Part shown: one piece after another, positions 22,830 to 35,575 of the stretch | How positions within the stretch are numbered: the first letter of the stretch is position 1 | Layout: each line of letters opens with the position of its first letter | DNA from: Epiperipatus broadwayi | Lineage: Eukaryota; Onychophora; Udeonychophora; Euonychophora; Peripatidae | Length of the DNA stretch: 64,000 bases | Direction: 5' to 3' | NCBI GenBank assembly: GCA_028023455.1 | Contig: JAQFVV010006429.1 | Coordinates: forward strand, 1-64,000 | Notes under the pieces: model-generated | The model's database searches: none | What the model was told of the DNA's origin: nothing | The model's input: the letters and a program-made list of their open reading frames with translations, nothing else | Made by a program: the position numbers and the translations under genes

Positions 22830-25581
22830 TTATGTTATGCTAGAAACATTTTTTTTTGTTTTTTTCAAAAAAAAAAAAATGATTTTAATATATTTTTATT
22901 ATTTGTAAATAAATACTTCACTAAACATTTTTATTTTGACATAAATTTGATCCAAACTAAAATGCACCTAAACAAAAATAATAATTGTACAGTAAAGCTC
23001 TCTATTAATTATCTTACATGTATTGTTAAACATTTCTTAGTCAATTCTGTATTCTTTTTGGGAAGGCATACATATCAAATTTTGTCCTTGTAAAAATGAC
23101 AATAAAACAGTAATATTATTTCTAAAAATAATGTCTATAATCACTTTTTTTTTCATTTTTAAATTATTATTTTTTATTTAATAAAAATAAAATATATTTT
23201 ATTTTTTATAATTATCTTTTGTATTTAAAAGAATTTATGTTTCACATCAATGTATAAAACTAAGTTCAATATTTGTATTAACTGTTCATGAATGAAACAA
23301 CAATCATGAATGGCTCACTTTTGAGACTTAGATATAAAACATATAATATCAGAGTTAGATCTGGCTCATATTGATACTTAAAGGTTGCCAAATATAAATG
23401 TAATATGGGTAGAAACAGTACTAAGATAAACAACTCTCTGGAGTATCACAAAATTACTGCATTCCAAATCAATGATAAAACCCTCCATCTATGTTCAGTA
23501 CTAAAAGTAAAACAATTAACCATCAACAAACTCTCTCATGAACTTATTAAATATAGTTTACATATTTATTGTGGTTATTTTCAGTGTTTTTTCTTATCTT
23601 TCTTATTTAATTATATTATTTACATTTTTCTCCTTTTCCCTAAAATATTTATCTTTTTAACAGATCCAGGATTATCAAATTAAAATTTCATCCCATCATT
23701 ATAAATACATATAAATATACCACAGTTCAAAACATTTTCACAACTGCTAATTTATAAGGAGCAAAAAGAAAACAAACTGATATCTACCCATTTTATAGCA
23801 GAATATTTTTTTTCTTTTTGTTTAGCAATTTTCCAAATATTCTTAGCAATATTGTATTGTCTGAATTAATCTGCAGGGGTTCTATTAGTCTGTATTTAAT
23901 TAACACTTCATATTTTTGAAAATAACTAATATGTGTTTAAATTATTATCTTGAAAATAAGCAAACAAATAGCTTTTTGTTTTTTACAAATTATTTTTTAA
24001 CTAGTCAGGACATCAGGATTTGCTTTTACAATACAAGCATAAATAAATAAATTTATTACAAAGTTTTTAAACACATAATCTTTTTACATTTATTTTTAAA
24101 AGTCAGACATGGAACTTATGACAGAGAGAATGCAGTTTGTGCTAAAATGAAGATTTCCACATGATGCACTTGGCTTAATATTTCACTTCATTCATGTATG
24201 ATTGATAATAACATTAACATTTCAGCTGGATTATACCCAGGTAATGGCAGTTTTGATCTAGCTAAAACATAAATATGGTAGTAGTATGAATGATACATAT
24301 ATGAATATAAATTTTGTCACTTTATATGTGTGTTTGAATGTATGTGTCAGTATGTAAAAACGTTCAATCATTTAAGTTGTAACAGTGAGTAAGTTTTAGA
24401 ACCCATTTTTATTTATTTAATTTTAATATTTATATTACAAAATTGTATAATAAGTCTCTATTTTAGCTCTGAGGCAAATACTATTTAGATAATAAATAAG
24501 TTGACAAGAACTTTAAATAACATAATTTAATATTTATCTTAATATATTCATTTAACTTCAATAAAAAGTTTGTATACACAAAATCTATCTTCCTTTTTAT
24601 CACTTCATTCTTTTTTAACAATAATCTTTGGAAATAAATGATCCAGTTTTTTTTTTGTATAGGATATTTTATTTTGTCAAAAAAATTTTTTTAAAATATT
24701 GACCCATATTATTTTGTAGTTGTTTTTAGGAAAACAATAATCAAAGCAGGGCTGAAACAAACACTTCGAATATAACACCTTCTTTAAAAACAGGTTCTAA
24801 TGCTATTTTTTTATTTTAATTTTCCAACACAAATACTCATCATTAAGATAAACTTTCTGTTCTTAGGAATTAAGGTTTCATAGTATAAGTAGTAAGTGTT
24901 ATTGTCCGAACGAACAATGCAGAATTCGGTTGGAATAAAATTTTGAATAATTTTTTTATTCATGTTACAATAATAATAAGATTTTCTCCCTTACACTTCT
25001 GGTTTTGTCAATCTCAAATAAATATTCAATATGGTCAATAAATAATGGCCAAGCTATTTTTAATTATGTATAAGTTTCTGAAAAAATAATGTTCAAACCC
25101 TAATCATATGAGAATTTAAAAAATATGAGTAATGTTTTATCATTTATTGTGTTACTATGAGTTGCCTAATGAAAAACTTTTTGCCTTGAATTTAATTAAT
25201 CAAATAGATTTTCGTCTTTTACACATCCAAGTACATATACATCTAGAGATAAAATACTAGCAATTTTTTAAAAGTATGAAAAAATAAAAAACAAATACAA
25301 ATGAGATATTATGTAAGTGTTCTATAAAAAAAAATAAAACGTCAACTTTTTATAAGAAAATTGAAAATGTCGATTTTAAAAGTTACTTTTAATATCGGTG
25401 CAAACAATAACAAAAATCAATCAGGATATTAAAAAACACTCTTGGGTCGTTTTCTTCTAACTCCTCATTGTGTTTATTTGGTTTAAAGAAAAAAAAAGTA
25501 TTATATAAGAATATAAAATTAAAACATGTAATCCGAAATATAATTACAAATAACAATTATATTTTTAATTATATATATATA
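22830..25581. other. AT-rich sequence without a gene
   Basis: No recognised gene or RNA. The open frames at 22818-23093 and 23405-23683 are low-complexity and hydrophobic by composition, with no domain. Poly-T/A runs are frequent. Confidence 0.6.
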
Positions 25582-25687
25582 CCATATGGCATAACTTAGG
25601 CCGGGGGGCGAACCCGCAACAACAGTCTGCAATCAATTAAGTGCTTGCAAGGCGACTGCGTTGACCTATCGGCTAACAACACTAGAC
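25582..25687 (-). mobile_element. tRNA-derived SINE, copy 3 (best preserved promoter)
   Basis: The minus strand carries an A box GTTAGCCGATAGGTCAACG (plus coordinates about 25659-25677), the landmark CCTTGCAAGCACTTAATTG, and a strong B box GGGTTCGCCCCCCGG (about 25601-25615), ending CTAAGTTATGCCATATGG next to a TA array. Of the four copies this has the best B box. It is tRNA-like in box order and spacing but is not a foldable tRNA gene. Confidence 0.75.
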
Positions 25688-27472
25688 TATTTTTAATTAT
25701 ATTTTTAATTGTTATTATTTATGTATCTTTATATTTTCATCATTTAAAAGTAATTGTCTTTTTTTTCAACTGTTTCTGGTTTGAATCATTGAGGCTACTA
25801 ACATAAGAATTGAAGCTGGAATTTTAATATGCAAATTATAAATTTAAAATTGTACTCTAAATTCGTTATTTAAATTTAATATTTACATAAACATTTCAGA
25901 TGACGTTGTAACCTGGTTAAGTAGAGTAATACTTTAAATTCAGTATTTTCGAATATAAAGGTCCTGGTGTGATTCCAATAATAATACTAATAATGTCAGC
26001 AACATTATAAAAAGAGAGAAAAATAAAGTCATTCCATATTCTGTATTATATCGTAATCGTTGCGATATTACTAGCAGATGAATATATTTGAAAAGTTTAA
26101 ATAAGATTTGTATTTACGGAAATAATAACATACATTTATAAATAAAATAACATTCAAACACACTTTCAGACAAATACGATGATTCGCTTCAAATTATAAA
26201 AAAGATTCCTTAAATTAGATGGAGGTGTAGAATAATAATTTATTAATTGACATTTTAGTCTATCTTCGGTAAATTTAAAAACAAAAAAGAAACGTACATT
26301 GTTATTTTTACAGTGAAGTTAATATTAATTAATTGTTATTAAGTTAACTTGTTTTATATTACTAATTAGTGTTTATTTTTATATCTCAGCAAAGTTTAAT
26401 AAAAAACAATAGAAAAAACAAAGAACTAATTATCACAAAATATTCCATAAAAAAATTACGTGAATTAATTTACTTAAAAAGATCTTCATTTATTAACTTA
26501 ATATAAAACAAAAAAAAAAAAAAACTATAATAATAACAGCTGTTTTTGTTAACCTACGCACATAAAAGGTCAGATCTAAATTGTTAATATTTATTGCAAG
26601 ACCTTTAACGTGTAATTTTACACTAAATATAATGTTTTACCTTTGTATAAATCTATATGTTTCTTAAGAATACAGAATTATAAATTGTGTGCATGTTGCC
26701 TTGCTCTTTATTCCATTCTAAAAAATACATATACTTTTTAATGTTAGTTTAACTACAAATAATTTTCTTCTTTTCTCAACTAATGTAATATACGACTGTT
26801 AATGAAAACATTCACAGAAAAAATATTTTTTTAAAAAAAATATTCAACGTTATTACTGCCTAGTATGCTTTCAATATAACACATACTTAAGATAAACGTA
26901 TATGGAGTGACTAATTAGCTATTCAAAATATTAAAATTTATTTAAATGACCAACTTCTTTGATAGTGGCATGCTTGTGTTTATGGGAAGATGAAGGCCAA
27001 TATTTCAACTAGATTGGCCCAACATAGATATGTATACAATAAAACCCTCAAAAATATAGAATACTCAACAATATTCATTGACCATGAATAAAAAATGGGC
27101 CACAAATTTGAATTATCAAAAGCCAAAATTATATATTTGGAGAGAGAGGATGGGGCAAAAGCAAGTGATGGTTATTCAATCAATAGAAAAGATACAAGCA
27201 TACCGCTATCAAAGAAGTGAGCCACTTAAATACATTTTAATATTTTGGTTAGCTAATTAGTCATTACTTATACATTAATACCAAGAATTTTTAAGTCATA
27301 TTATTATAAACCATGTTATATCAAAACACGTTAGGCAGCAATAAAGCCGAATTTTTTTTTAAACTATCTTTTCTGTAAATGTTGAATGTATGGAATTTTT
27401 CAAAAAAAAGATATTTTTGTTTCACACAATTAATGCTAACTTATATATGTCCTTTATTTATATATATATATA
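25688..27472. other. AT-rich sequence without a gene
   Basis: Nothing supportable apart from homopolymer runs. The 60-codon frame at 27078-27260 has no recognised domain. A short TA tract at about 27459-27474 leads into the palindrome that follows. Confidence 0.6.
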
Positions 27473-27800
27473 TATGTCCAAAAGATGGCGCTATACCAAA
27501 ACCGCCGAACAAGTGTAAGATTTGTTTTACATAAACGAAAAAAGAGTCAGAAATTAACTACCTCTTTCATTTGCTCACTCCCAGATCAGCTGATTTCAAG
27601 CTGGTTTGCTATCCTCAGTGGGAGATAGAGTAAGTTTCTATACTCTATCTCCCACTGAGGATAGCAAACCAGCTTGAAATCAGCTGATCTGGGAGTGAGC
27701 AAATGAAAGAGGTAGTTAATTTCTGACTCTTTTTTCGTTTATGTAAAACAAATCTTACACTTGTTCGGCGGTTTTGGTATAGCGCCATCTTTTGGACATA
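27473..27800. mobile_element. Perfect 328-bp palindromic MITE or foldback
   Basis: The sequence 27473-27632 is the exact reverse complement of 27641-27800: 160-bp arms with an 8-bp loop at 27633-27640 and no mismatch found on direct reading. The termini are TATGTCCAAAAGATGGCGC and its complement. The outer TA at both ends could be a TA target-site duplication, as known for Tc1/mariner-type MITEs. It lies beside a TA array. Identical arms imply very recent origin or gene conversion, or an assembly artefact. It contains CpGs and is less AT-rich than its surroundings. No coding capacity. Confidence 0.85.
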
Positions 27801-27839
27801 AATAACAAGTGATAGCAGGTTACGTGATTAACTTGTATT

Positions 27840-27875
27840 TGTTTTTTCATATATATATATATATATATATATATT
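27840..27875. repeat. (TA)n array
   Basis: About 13 TA units following TTTTTTCA, near the right edge of the palindromic element. Confidence 0.9.
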
Positions 27876-28016
27876 CTGTACATTACAATAGAGATTCTAG
27901 GGTATGATGATTAGTTGCTGCTTTTAATACATATTTTTATAATAATGTTTATAGATGTATACATGTATATTTACATACAAAGACAGATAAATGTGTCGTT
28001 GATATGGAAAAAGCAT

Positions 28017-28122
28017 TGTTAGCTGAGAGGTCAGTGCAGCAGCCTTGCAAGCAAGCAGTTGGTTGCAATCGGTTGTCATGCATTTGCCTCCCAGCCGATG
28101 CTATGACATATGGAAAAAAAAT
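28017..28122 (+). mobile_element. tRNA-derived SINE, copy 4
   Basis: A-box-like TTAGCTGAGAGGTCAGTGC, CCTTGCAAGCAAGCAG, degenerate B box CATTTGCCTCCCAGCC, then GCTATGACATATGG and an A-rich tail. It is closest in sequence to the copy at 7066-7180. Confidence 0.7.
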
Positions 28123-28740
28123 ACTTTCGTCTGCTGAGTATGATTAAATATTAGGATTTGTAATTGTGTATTATACATGTGTATCTTGTCTTTATTCTTG
28201 ATACTGAAATTGACTGAATGTTAAATAATAACAAATTTTAGTGTTACTATAAATTAGAAGTTTACTTTACTGAAATAAACATGTATAATATGTCAAGATA
28301 TGTTAGGCAGAAATTTTAAACATTGTCTAAACGTCTTATTTTCATGTTTAAATATCTAAATTTAATTATTTTGTTCATTAATAAAAACCGTTTTATAGAG
28401 TTCAAGCAATATTGAATTATAATTATAGAATTAAATTACATAATACAGAGTCTCATAAGATAAAGTTATATAATTAATAATTACAAAATTTGATTTTATA
28501 GTTTGTATAATTTTCTGGATATTTGCTGAGTACTTATGGGTATTGTTGGTAATCTTTTATAAGTTATTATAATTTGGCACTATAATATAATATTCAAATA
28601 TTTTTTTGATTTGTTATTTAATAAACACATAATATATAATTACCTATCAGGTTTTGTAATTCATTCTTAAGAGAAGTATACGTGTGGTGGCTTCACTTTT
28701 CATCACTCACTCACATTTTTAACAACTACAATATATATAC
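28123..28740. other. AT-rich sequence without a gene
   Basis: No feature recognised. Confidence 0.6.
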
Positions 28741-29914
<1,174 letters not shown>

Positions 29915-30026
29915 ATATTAAAAATAATCAAATTGAAACAAAATTGAAATAAATCATTAAGCATCACATGATCACTATCTTATACTAGTACGTAATTGTT
30001 TATAAACAAAGCAAAACTCTCCATAC

Positions 30027-30359
30027 AGTATTGCCACCCTGTGCCAACCAGAGTAATCAATGAATGTCAGAAGGCTTGTGCATAAAATCCCTATCTAATG
30101 CCTACTCAAATATTTTTGTGTTTTCAATTTCATTCTCATAGTTTTGTAGTTAAGTAGAGATAAAAGGTGGGTGCTGGAGGGTTGCATTAGATCCTAAGAT
30201 CTATGTGCAGTGCTCTCAGATCCAAAGCTCCTCACTGATGATGGCCACAAGCCAGAAACTAGTCTGGGGATATTGGATGAGTAGGTATTAGATAGGGATT
30301 TTATACACAAGCCTTCTGACATTCATTGATTACTCTGGTTGGCACAGGGTAGCAATACT
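30027..30359. mobile_element. Hammerhead-bearing element with 82-bp inverted arms
   Basis: The sequence 30027-30108 (AGTATTGCCACCCTGTGCC... to CCTACTCA) is the near-exact reverse complement of 30278-30359. The 169-bp spacer holds a hammerhead ribozyme whose 3' stem-I strand runs into the right arm. The left arm is therefore an inverted copy of the sequence directly downstream of the ribozyme. This resembles the inverted, partial arrangement of the PLE copies elsewhere in the window. No coding capacity. It could be a retrozyme-like or PLE-derived non-autonomous element. Confidence 0.65.
30220..30278 (+). ncRNA. Type I hammerhead self-cleaving ribozyme
   Basis: All parts of the fold can be read. 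The core CTGATGA is at 30235-30241. Stem II is TGGC/GCCA (30242-30245 with 30251-30254) closing a CACAA loop. GAAA is at 30255-30258. A minimal stem III is C-(TA)-G (30259-30262), and the cleavage triplet GTC is at 30262-30264. Stem I is open: TCCTCA (30229-30234) pairs with TGGGGA (30265-30270), and after a small internal loop ATCCAA (30220-30225) pairs with TTGGAT (30273-30278). One G-U pair is used. Very short stem III is known for hammerheads in PLEs and retrozymes, where activity can depend on dimers. Predicted cleavage is after C30264. Confidence 0.8.
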
Positions 30360-30652
30360 TTCATTCCTTAATGAAATCTTTTCAAGATGTTTCATTTTAC
30401 ACAATTACATGACCAATTATCTTACAACAACTCCTTTCAATGGACATTATTGTACACTAAATTATAATTAATATAATTATTAAAATACATATATGTACAT
30501 AAAATGATTAAACTTATTACAGTCCCTTTTTCTTTTTTTTCCAAAATATATATTTATCTACAAATAAGCTGAAAAAAAACAATAATAATAATAACCCCTT
30601 CCTTCTATGTTTATAAATGATAACTGTAATGTTTCCAGTAATTTAACAATGT
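30360..30652. other. AT-rich spacer
   Basis: Lies between the hammerhead element and the minus-strand PLE frame. It may be the 3' untranslated tail of that PLE. No motif recognised. Confidence 0.4.
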
Positions 30653-31080
30653 TTATTTCCCCCTTAATTGTGCTGGACCTGTAACCATGTTTACACATTT
30701 GTTTAAATTTTCTTGAATATGCAAAGACTCATAACATTTTATTTCATTATAATTTTCAACATACTTTGTTACCTGAATATTTTTTTCACAATTCATTTTA
30801 TGTCCAGTATCCAAAAAATAAATATGTGACCCTGATCTTATATTTTGTTTGTTAATTGCCCTATCATTGCTAAAGTCACAAATAATTTTATAAATGTACC
30901 CTACATTATTTTTACTATTACCCATGTTTTTTAAGCTAGACATCCATTTCCCTAAAGATTTACGAGTTTTCCATCATATTTTAATATTTTCAGGTAACTT
31001 TTCTTTTGACAATGACTTATATAAATGCTCTGAATGTGGAACTGAAACTCACTTCCTAATTTTATACCTATGACTTACAC
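30653..31080 (-). pseudogene. Second Penelope-like lineage, GIY-YIG endonuclease fragment
   Basis: The minus-strand frame 30943-30653 has NVGYIYKIICDFSND early, then SHIYFLDTGHKMN, and later KCYESLHIQENLN followed by GPAQL. This is the order of a PLE-type GIY-YIG domain: a Y-x-Y strand, an H-x(5)-TGH motif and a late catalytic-type E in ESLHI. The YIG half is not preserved. Upstream (to about 31080 on the minus strand) another frame gives a PHSEHLYKSL-like stretch. The protein differs strongly from the PLE at 60 kb, so it is a separate family. It is truncated and probably inactive. Confidence 0.65.
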
Positions 31081-31388
31081 TATCTTTCATATTACTATTA
31101 TTATTTCTTAATTTTTTTTTATATCTTTTCTTTTATATCCCATACTAACATAATCATGCTCAACTTCCAATTTCTGTTCAAAAGCATTGATTAATTAGAC
31201 ATATGATTGTATAAAAAACATCTTTAGCAGGTTTCATTAGGAAATGAAAGTCAGATTGATGTATAAAATAATATTTTTATTTATAGTGAGTTGTCTATTT
31301 CAATTTAATTTAAATTGACTACATTTAATTTTATATATACAGGGCAACATTATGGATAAAATTTCATATTGAAATTTGATCATTTATA

Positions 31389-31444
<56 letters not shown>

Positions 31445-31836
31445 TACTTTTCAGGTAAATCAAGGTGGCCACATCTAACTATAGTCAGACTAAGGGTCTT
31501 TGTATAAAATACCATGAATGAAACAATGTAATTATAATCAAAAATTGAATCCATATGAAACAAGATAATTTTAAATCAATATTGTGCAACCTAGATTAAT
31601 TCATCCAATCCACATCTCTGTTGATGGTCTTATTATGCTTGAAATTCAAACTCAGGGTGCATATTGCATTAAATGCTCTTCAGGCATTACCATCAATATA
31701 CCATAGTCAGAATTAATTCTACAAATTGTTCTATAAATAATTGATTTATAATATTAACATTCTAAATTGATATGATCTAACTCATACATAAGGTAAACTA
31801 GAGTTAATTACACTATATACCAGTTGTTTGTAATGA
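31081..31836. other. Spacer with a TA array, no gene
   Basis: Holds the (TA)n array at about 31388-31442 and no recognised gene. Confidence 0.6.
31388..31442. repeat. (TA)n array
   Basis: About 27 TA units. Confidence 0.95.
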
Positions 31837-32140
31837 ATACAATTCTGAAAAAGACAGACTTAAAGGATACATCCAATTAACAGCTAAACCTAATAAAAGG
31901 ATCAAATATAAAAAGGGAAATACATATAAGTTTAAAGTAGGAGATAAAGTGTTTGTTAAAATACCTCACCCAAGCAATCCAATAAAAGGAAACTATCATA
32001 AATTTTATCACCAATACAAGGGATATTTTTCTATTATAAAACATATCGCTCCAAATACATTTTGGATCAAAATGAATGGAGAGTTAAATGAAACATACAA
32101 TGCATGTTGCTTGAAGCCTAACTATGAAAAAACAAATTGA
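31837..32140 (+). pseudogene. Ty3/gypsy-type integrase C-terminal fragment
   Basis: One plus-strand frame stays open for about 100 codons and reads YNSEKDRLKGYIQLTAKPNK, then YKFKVGDKVFVKIPHPSN, then YKGYFSIIKHIAPNTFWI, ending CCLKPNYEKTN. The pattern of a basic stretch, VGDxVFVK, a small aromatic segment (YKGYFSI in place of GPYxI), an IK-type strand and a closing LKPNY is that of the C-terminal domain of Ty3/gypsy integrases. The DDE core is absent upstream, and no LTR is obvious at the 3' side. It is therefore an isolated relic. It lies 1.7 kb from the hammerhead element but shows no link to it. Confidence 0.65.
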
Positions 32141-32500
32141 TGCTGAACTTATATGTTTAATTAGAAAAAAAAAGAGAAATAAAATAAAATCAAAAATAAG
32201 GTCAATTAACTTATGATGAGAGTAGAACCAGATAATTCCAAAATAGTTACTGAGATACTTTAGAGTGAACTGAGCCTGAAGGGATTATTTGTGTAAAATG
32301 AACACTCCAATGTTAAATTATTCCTTTTGAGAAATGCAATAAGCCTCAAAAAAGAAGCACAGTAAAAGGATAATTAAATAATCATGTGCATTCTAGCATA
32401 AAACCATCATAATAACCTTTATATAATTCTCATTTCAGTATGATAAAGAATGAAAACAAAAAATAATAGTAAGATAGATTAGAATAAATAAGTTAGATAA

Positions 32501-32544
<44 letters not shown>

Positions 32545-34152
32545 TTATCTATATATATATATATATATATATATATTGTGACTTCTATTTAGGTCACTGT
32601 ATTAAATATTCCAAAATTTTGAATTTTAAAGATATATTTGACACTAATAGCTTAATAAATAAATTTAAATAGAGGCAGTGCAAGATACACTAGTGTAAAG
32701 ACTTCAATGTCTAACATCTACAAAATTAAAAAAAGAAAGAAAGGAAGAGCTGAAAAAGTTCAAAACACTTGGGATTGAATTGAACAAGATTAAAAGATAG
32801 TGCATTCTTAAAATCATGGAATAAAAAAAATTACTCATTGTGTACATTTAACTCTACTCCATCGATTGAAGATTATTGCATTCACACTGGAAAGAAAAAT
32901 GGGAGCCATATTGGGAATTAATTGTCTGACACAATGCAACTTCAAATTCAGGATTGAACAAGAAATTGTAAACATGAACTTTTACTTTGCTTATTTTAGT
33001 CAGTTTATATATTTAACAGTTATGTGTGATTTATTTAGAGTGGCAAATAAAATAAAATAAAAGTGTTCATGCTCTTTATAAATAAAGAATAAAATTTGTT
33101 TGCTTGTAAATTATAATTTTAATAAAAATATAATTAAAAATGATTTTGAACAAAACTTTTAAAAGTTAAATCAAACAAAATGAAAAGTTACTTTAAAAGT
33201 TGTAAAGTTTGATCAATTTATAAAATGAGAAACTTACTTTATAGATTTGTTTTTTTTTTTTAAAAAAAATCATCTGATAAACTCTTTGAGTGCCAAATTT
33301 AGTCATCATTAGAAATGGAAACTTAAATTACATTTATAGTGATAATAAATGCAAAATAAAATGTTTAATTCATAGTTAATTATTAAACATATTTCATGGA
33401 AATTTTTATAGAAGCAAACAATAGCCATTATTTATATTATATAAAAAAACACTTAATACTATTAATATGAAACAGCAATGAAAAAAAAATCTACTTTTTA
33501 ATAACTGGTGAAATATTAGAACTGATCATAATTTTAAATGGAAACGTTACAGTATTTATCAATGCTAATGATGTCATATTTATAATTTCAATCGATTTAA
33601 TAAATCTTGCTAAAAGAAAATAATAGTAATTCTTCCTAGTATTATTAAAGAACATATTAAAATTTACTGATAGAATTAAATAAATAAATATCTACTTCTT
33701 AATCTCTATTGTGGAATGTCTGGGTTAACAATAGCATTAAGTAATTTTAAAAATAATGTCTGGATTGTTTTAAAATTATTCCAGATATTACCGCAAATAG
33801 AAAAATCAATAAACGATTTTGAAAAGTTTTATCTTGTTGACCTTACTAAACTTATAGCTTAATTTTAGGGAAAAATTCTCTGCTGAAAATATTAATAAAC
33901 ATTGTTGTATTATGATTTTGTTGTACATATTGTGAAGTATTTGATTTTGTTTCACTGTAGAAGTATCATATACAATGATAATAAAAATATATGGATATCT
34001 TACGCATAAAATGTTTTTGCCCATGAAGTCAGTTTCCCTTGTCAGTCAGCTCATAATGAGAGAACAAACTATGAACTAAGGGTGATAAAGTAAAATGGGA
34101 TAAAAATGATTTTTTTTTATTACTCATGTTTAGTATTATAATATACTGGTTG

Positions 34153-34190
<38 letters not shown>

Positions 34191-34194
34191 TATA

Positions 34195-34243
<49 letters not shown>

Positions 34244-35379
34244 AGCCTCAACTTTATTTCATTTCAAGTAGCTAGTCAATTGAATCTAGCCCTGGGATCA
34301 AACAAGGATGGCTAGTGGGTTTCTCTAATGATATTAATAATAAGATTAATTATACCTGGAAACCAAATTGCAACTACGAAATCATAATGCCTGCCAGAGA
34401 TCATCATCATCCATGCTTATTACTATAGAAGACAATGGAGAAAGTAATTAATTTGTCTCTCAAAAAATATAATGTTGATAAATCAAATTCATTTTATTGT
34501 GGTCTTGGTTTCAAACTTAGGAATAATTATGGAAATGTTTCTGTTATAAATTCTTATTACTAACTAAATAATAATGATACAACTTTTTTCCACAACTTTA
34601 ATATAAATACATGATCTTGAGTGGTAACTACGAGAATGCTTTATACATTTCTAATTCATACATGACTAGAAATAAATTAGTAATTGATGTGGAAAGCTCA
34701 TAACTTAGGTTTATAATATAAAATTATTATTCAATTTAAAGTAGGATACAGAAATGTTATAAATAAATCCTTCCCATTTAATTCCACTACTTTATTATTC
34801 TTTTTCAGCATCTATCATTTTCCATAGTTACAATTATATAACACTGAATGTCTGAGTTATGTTGTCCTTTAAACTAATAACTCTTAATCCTATTCTCTTC
34901 AACACACATATAAGCCTTCCAACCGACTATCAATTCATGATCTTTATTAAAAAATAGTATTTCCCAAATCTTAATATTTACAATACTTGACTTCCAAGCT
35001 AGCTCTTAGGTTTAATAATCAAAGCATTCTTTCTCAAGGTCTAGATCTGCTAATGAGATGCAATTATTAACGATTACATTGCAATGGATATGGTGCCAAA
35101 ATTTTCTAAATTAAACTTTATTGTGAGTTTACTGGTGGGAACCACATTAAATACCAAAATCAGGAAAGGGATTTTATGTCGTCTTTCAATATTCATAACA
35201 TTGCAATGAACCAAATGACTAAATTTAATATACCTAAATTGACTATTTTTTCTCATCTTATTCTATTTTATATCATCTGTTTGACCAAATTTAATTAGTA
35301 CTTTTAAATTTATTACATTTTTGCCAAAGTAAACTATGGAAATAAAACATGGACATTAATCATGGAAATCGATCAAGGA
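32141..35379. other. AT-rich sequence without a gene
   Basis: Includes a palindromic TA structure at 32494-32551 and paired TA arrays at about 34155-34186 and 34197-34242, the latter followed by TGTAGCCTCAACTTTATTTC, which resembles other element starts that abut TA arrays. No coding feature is supported; the short frames at 32866-33060 and 33806-34024 lack domains. Confidence 0.55.
32494..32551. repeat. TA array inside an 18-bp-arm palindrome
   Basis: Exact arms TAGATAATTATTTATATA (32494-32511) and complement (32534-32551). A further TA array follows to about 32577. Confidence 0.85.
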
Positions 35380-35575
35380 ATTACTTATGTAAGTGAAATA
35401 TGAAAATCAATCATAAAAATAAATTATGCAAATAAACTATGAAATCAATCAATATAGCAATGAATTATATAAATCAACTGTGGAATCAATCAATATAAAA
35501 ATGAATTATGGAAAATTTAATTATGGAATCAATCAATATAAAAAAATGAATTATATAAATTTAAATATAATCTGG
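35380..35575 (+). repeat. ~42-bp minisatellite (AATCAATCAATATA units)
   Basis: At least four degenerate units share GAATCAATCAATATA...AATGAATTATATAAAT, with spacing about 41-44 bp. Unrelated in sequence to the arrays at 17.6 and 21.5 kb. Confidence 0.7.

Noticed and set aside
25582-25687. Functional tRNA gene
   Set aside because: A and B boxes are present but no acceptor stem or anticodon arm closes, and related copies show it is a SINE.
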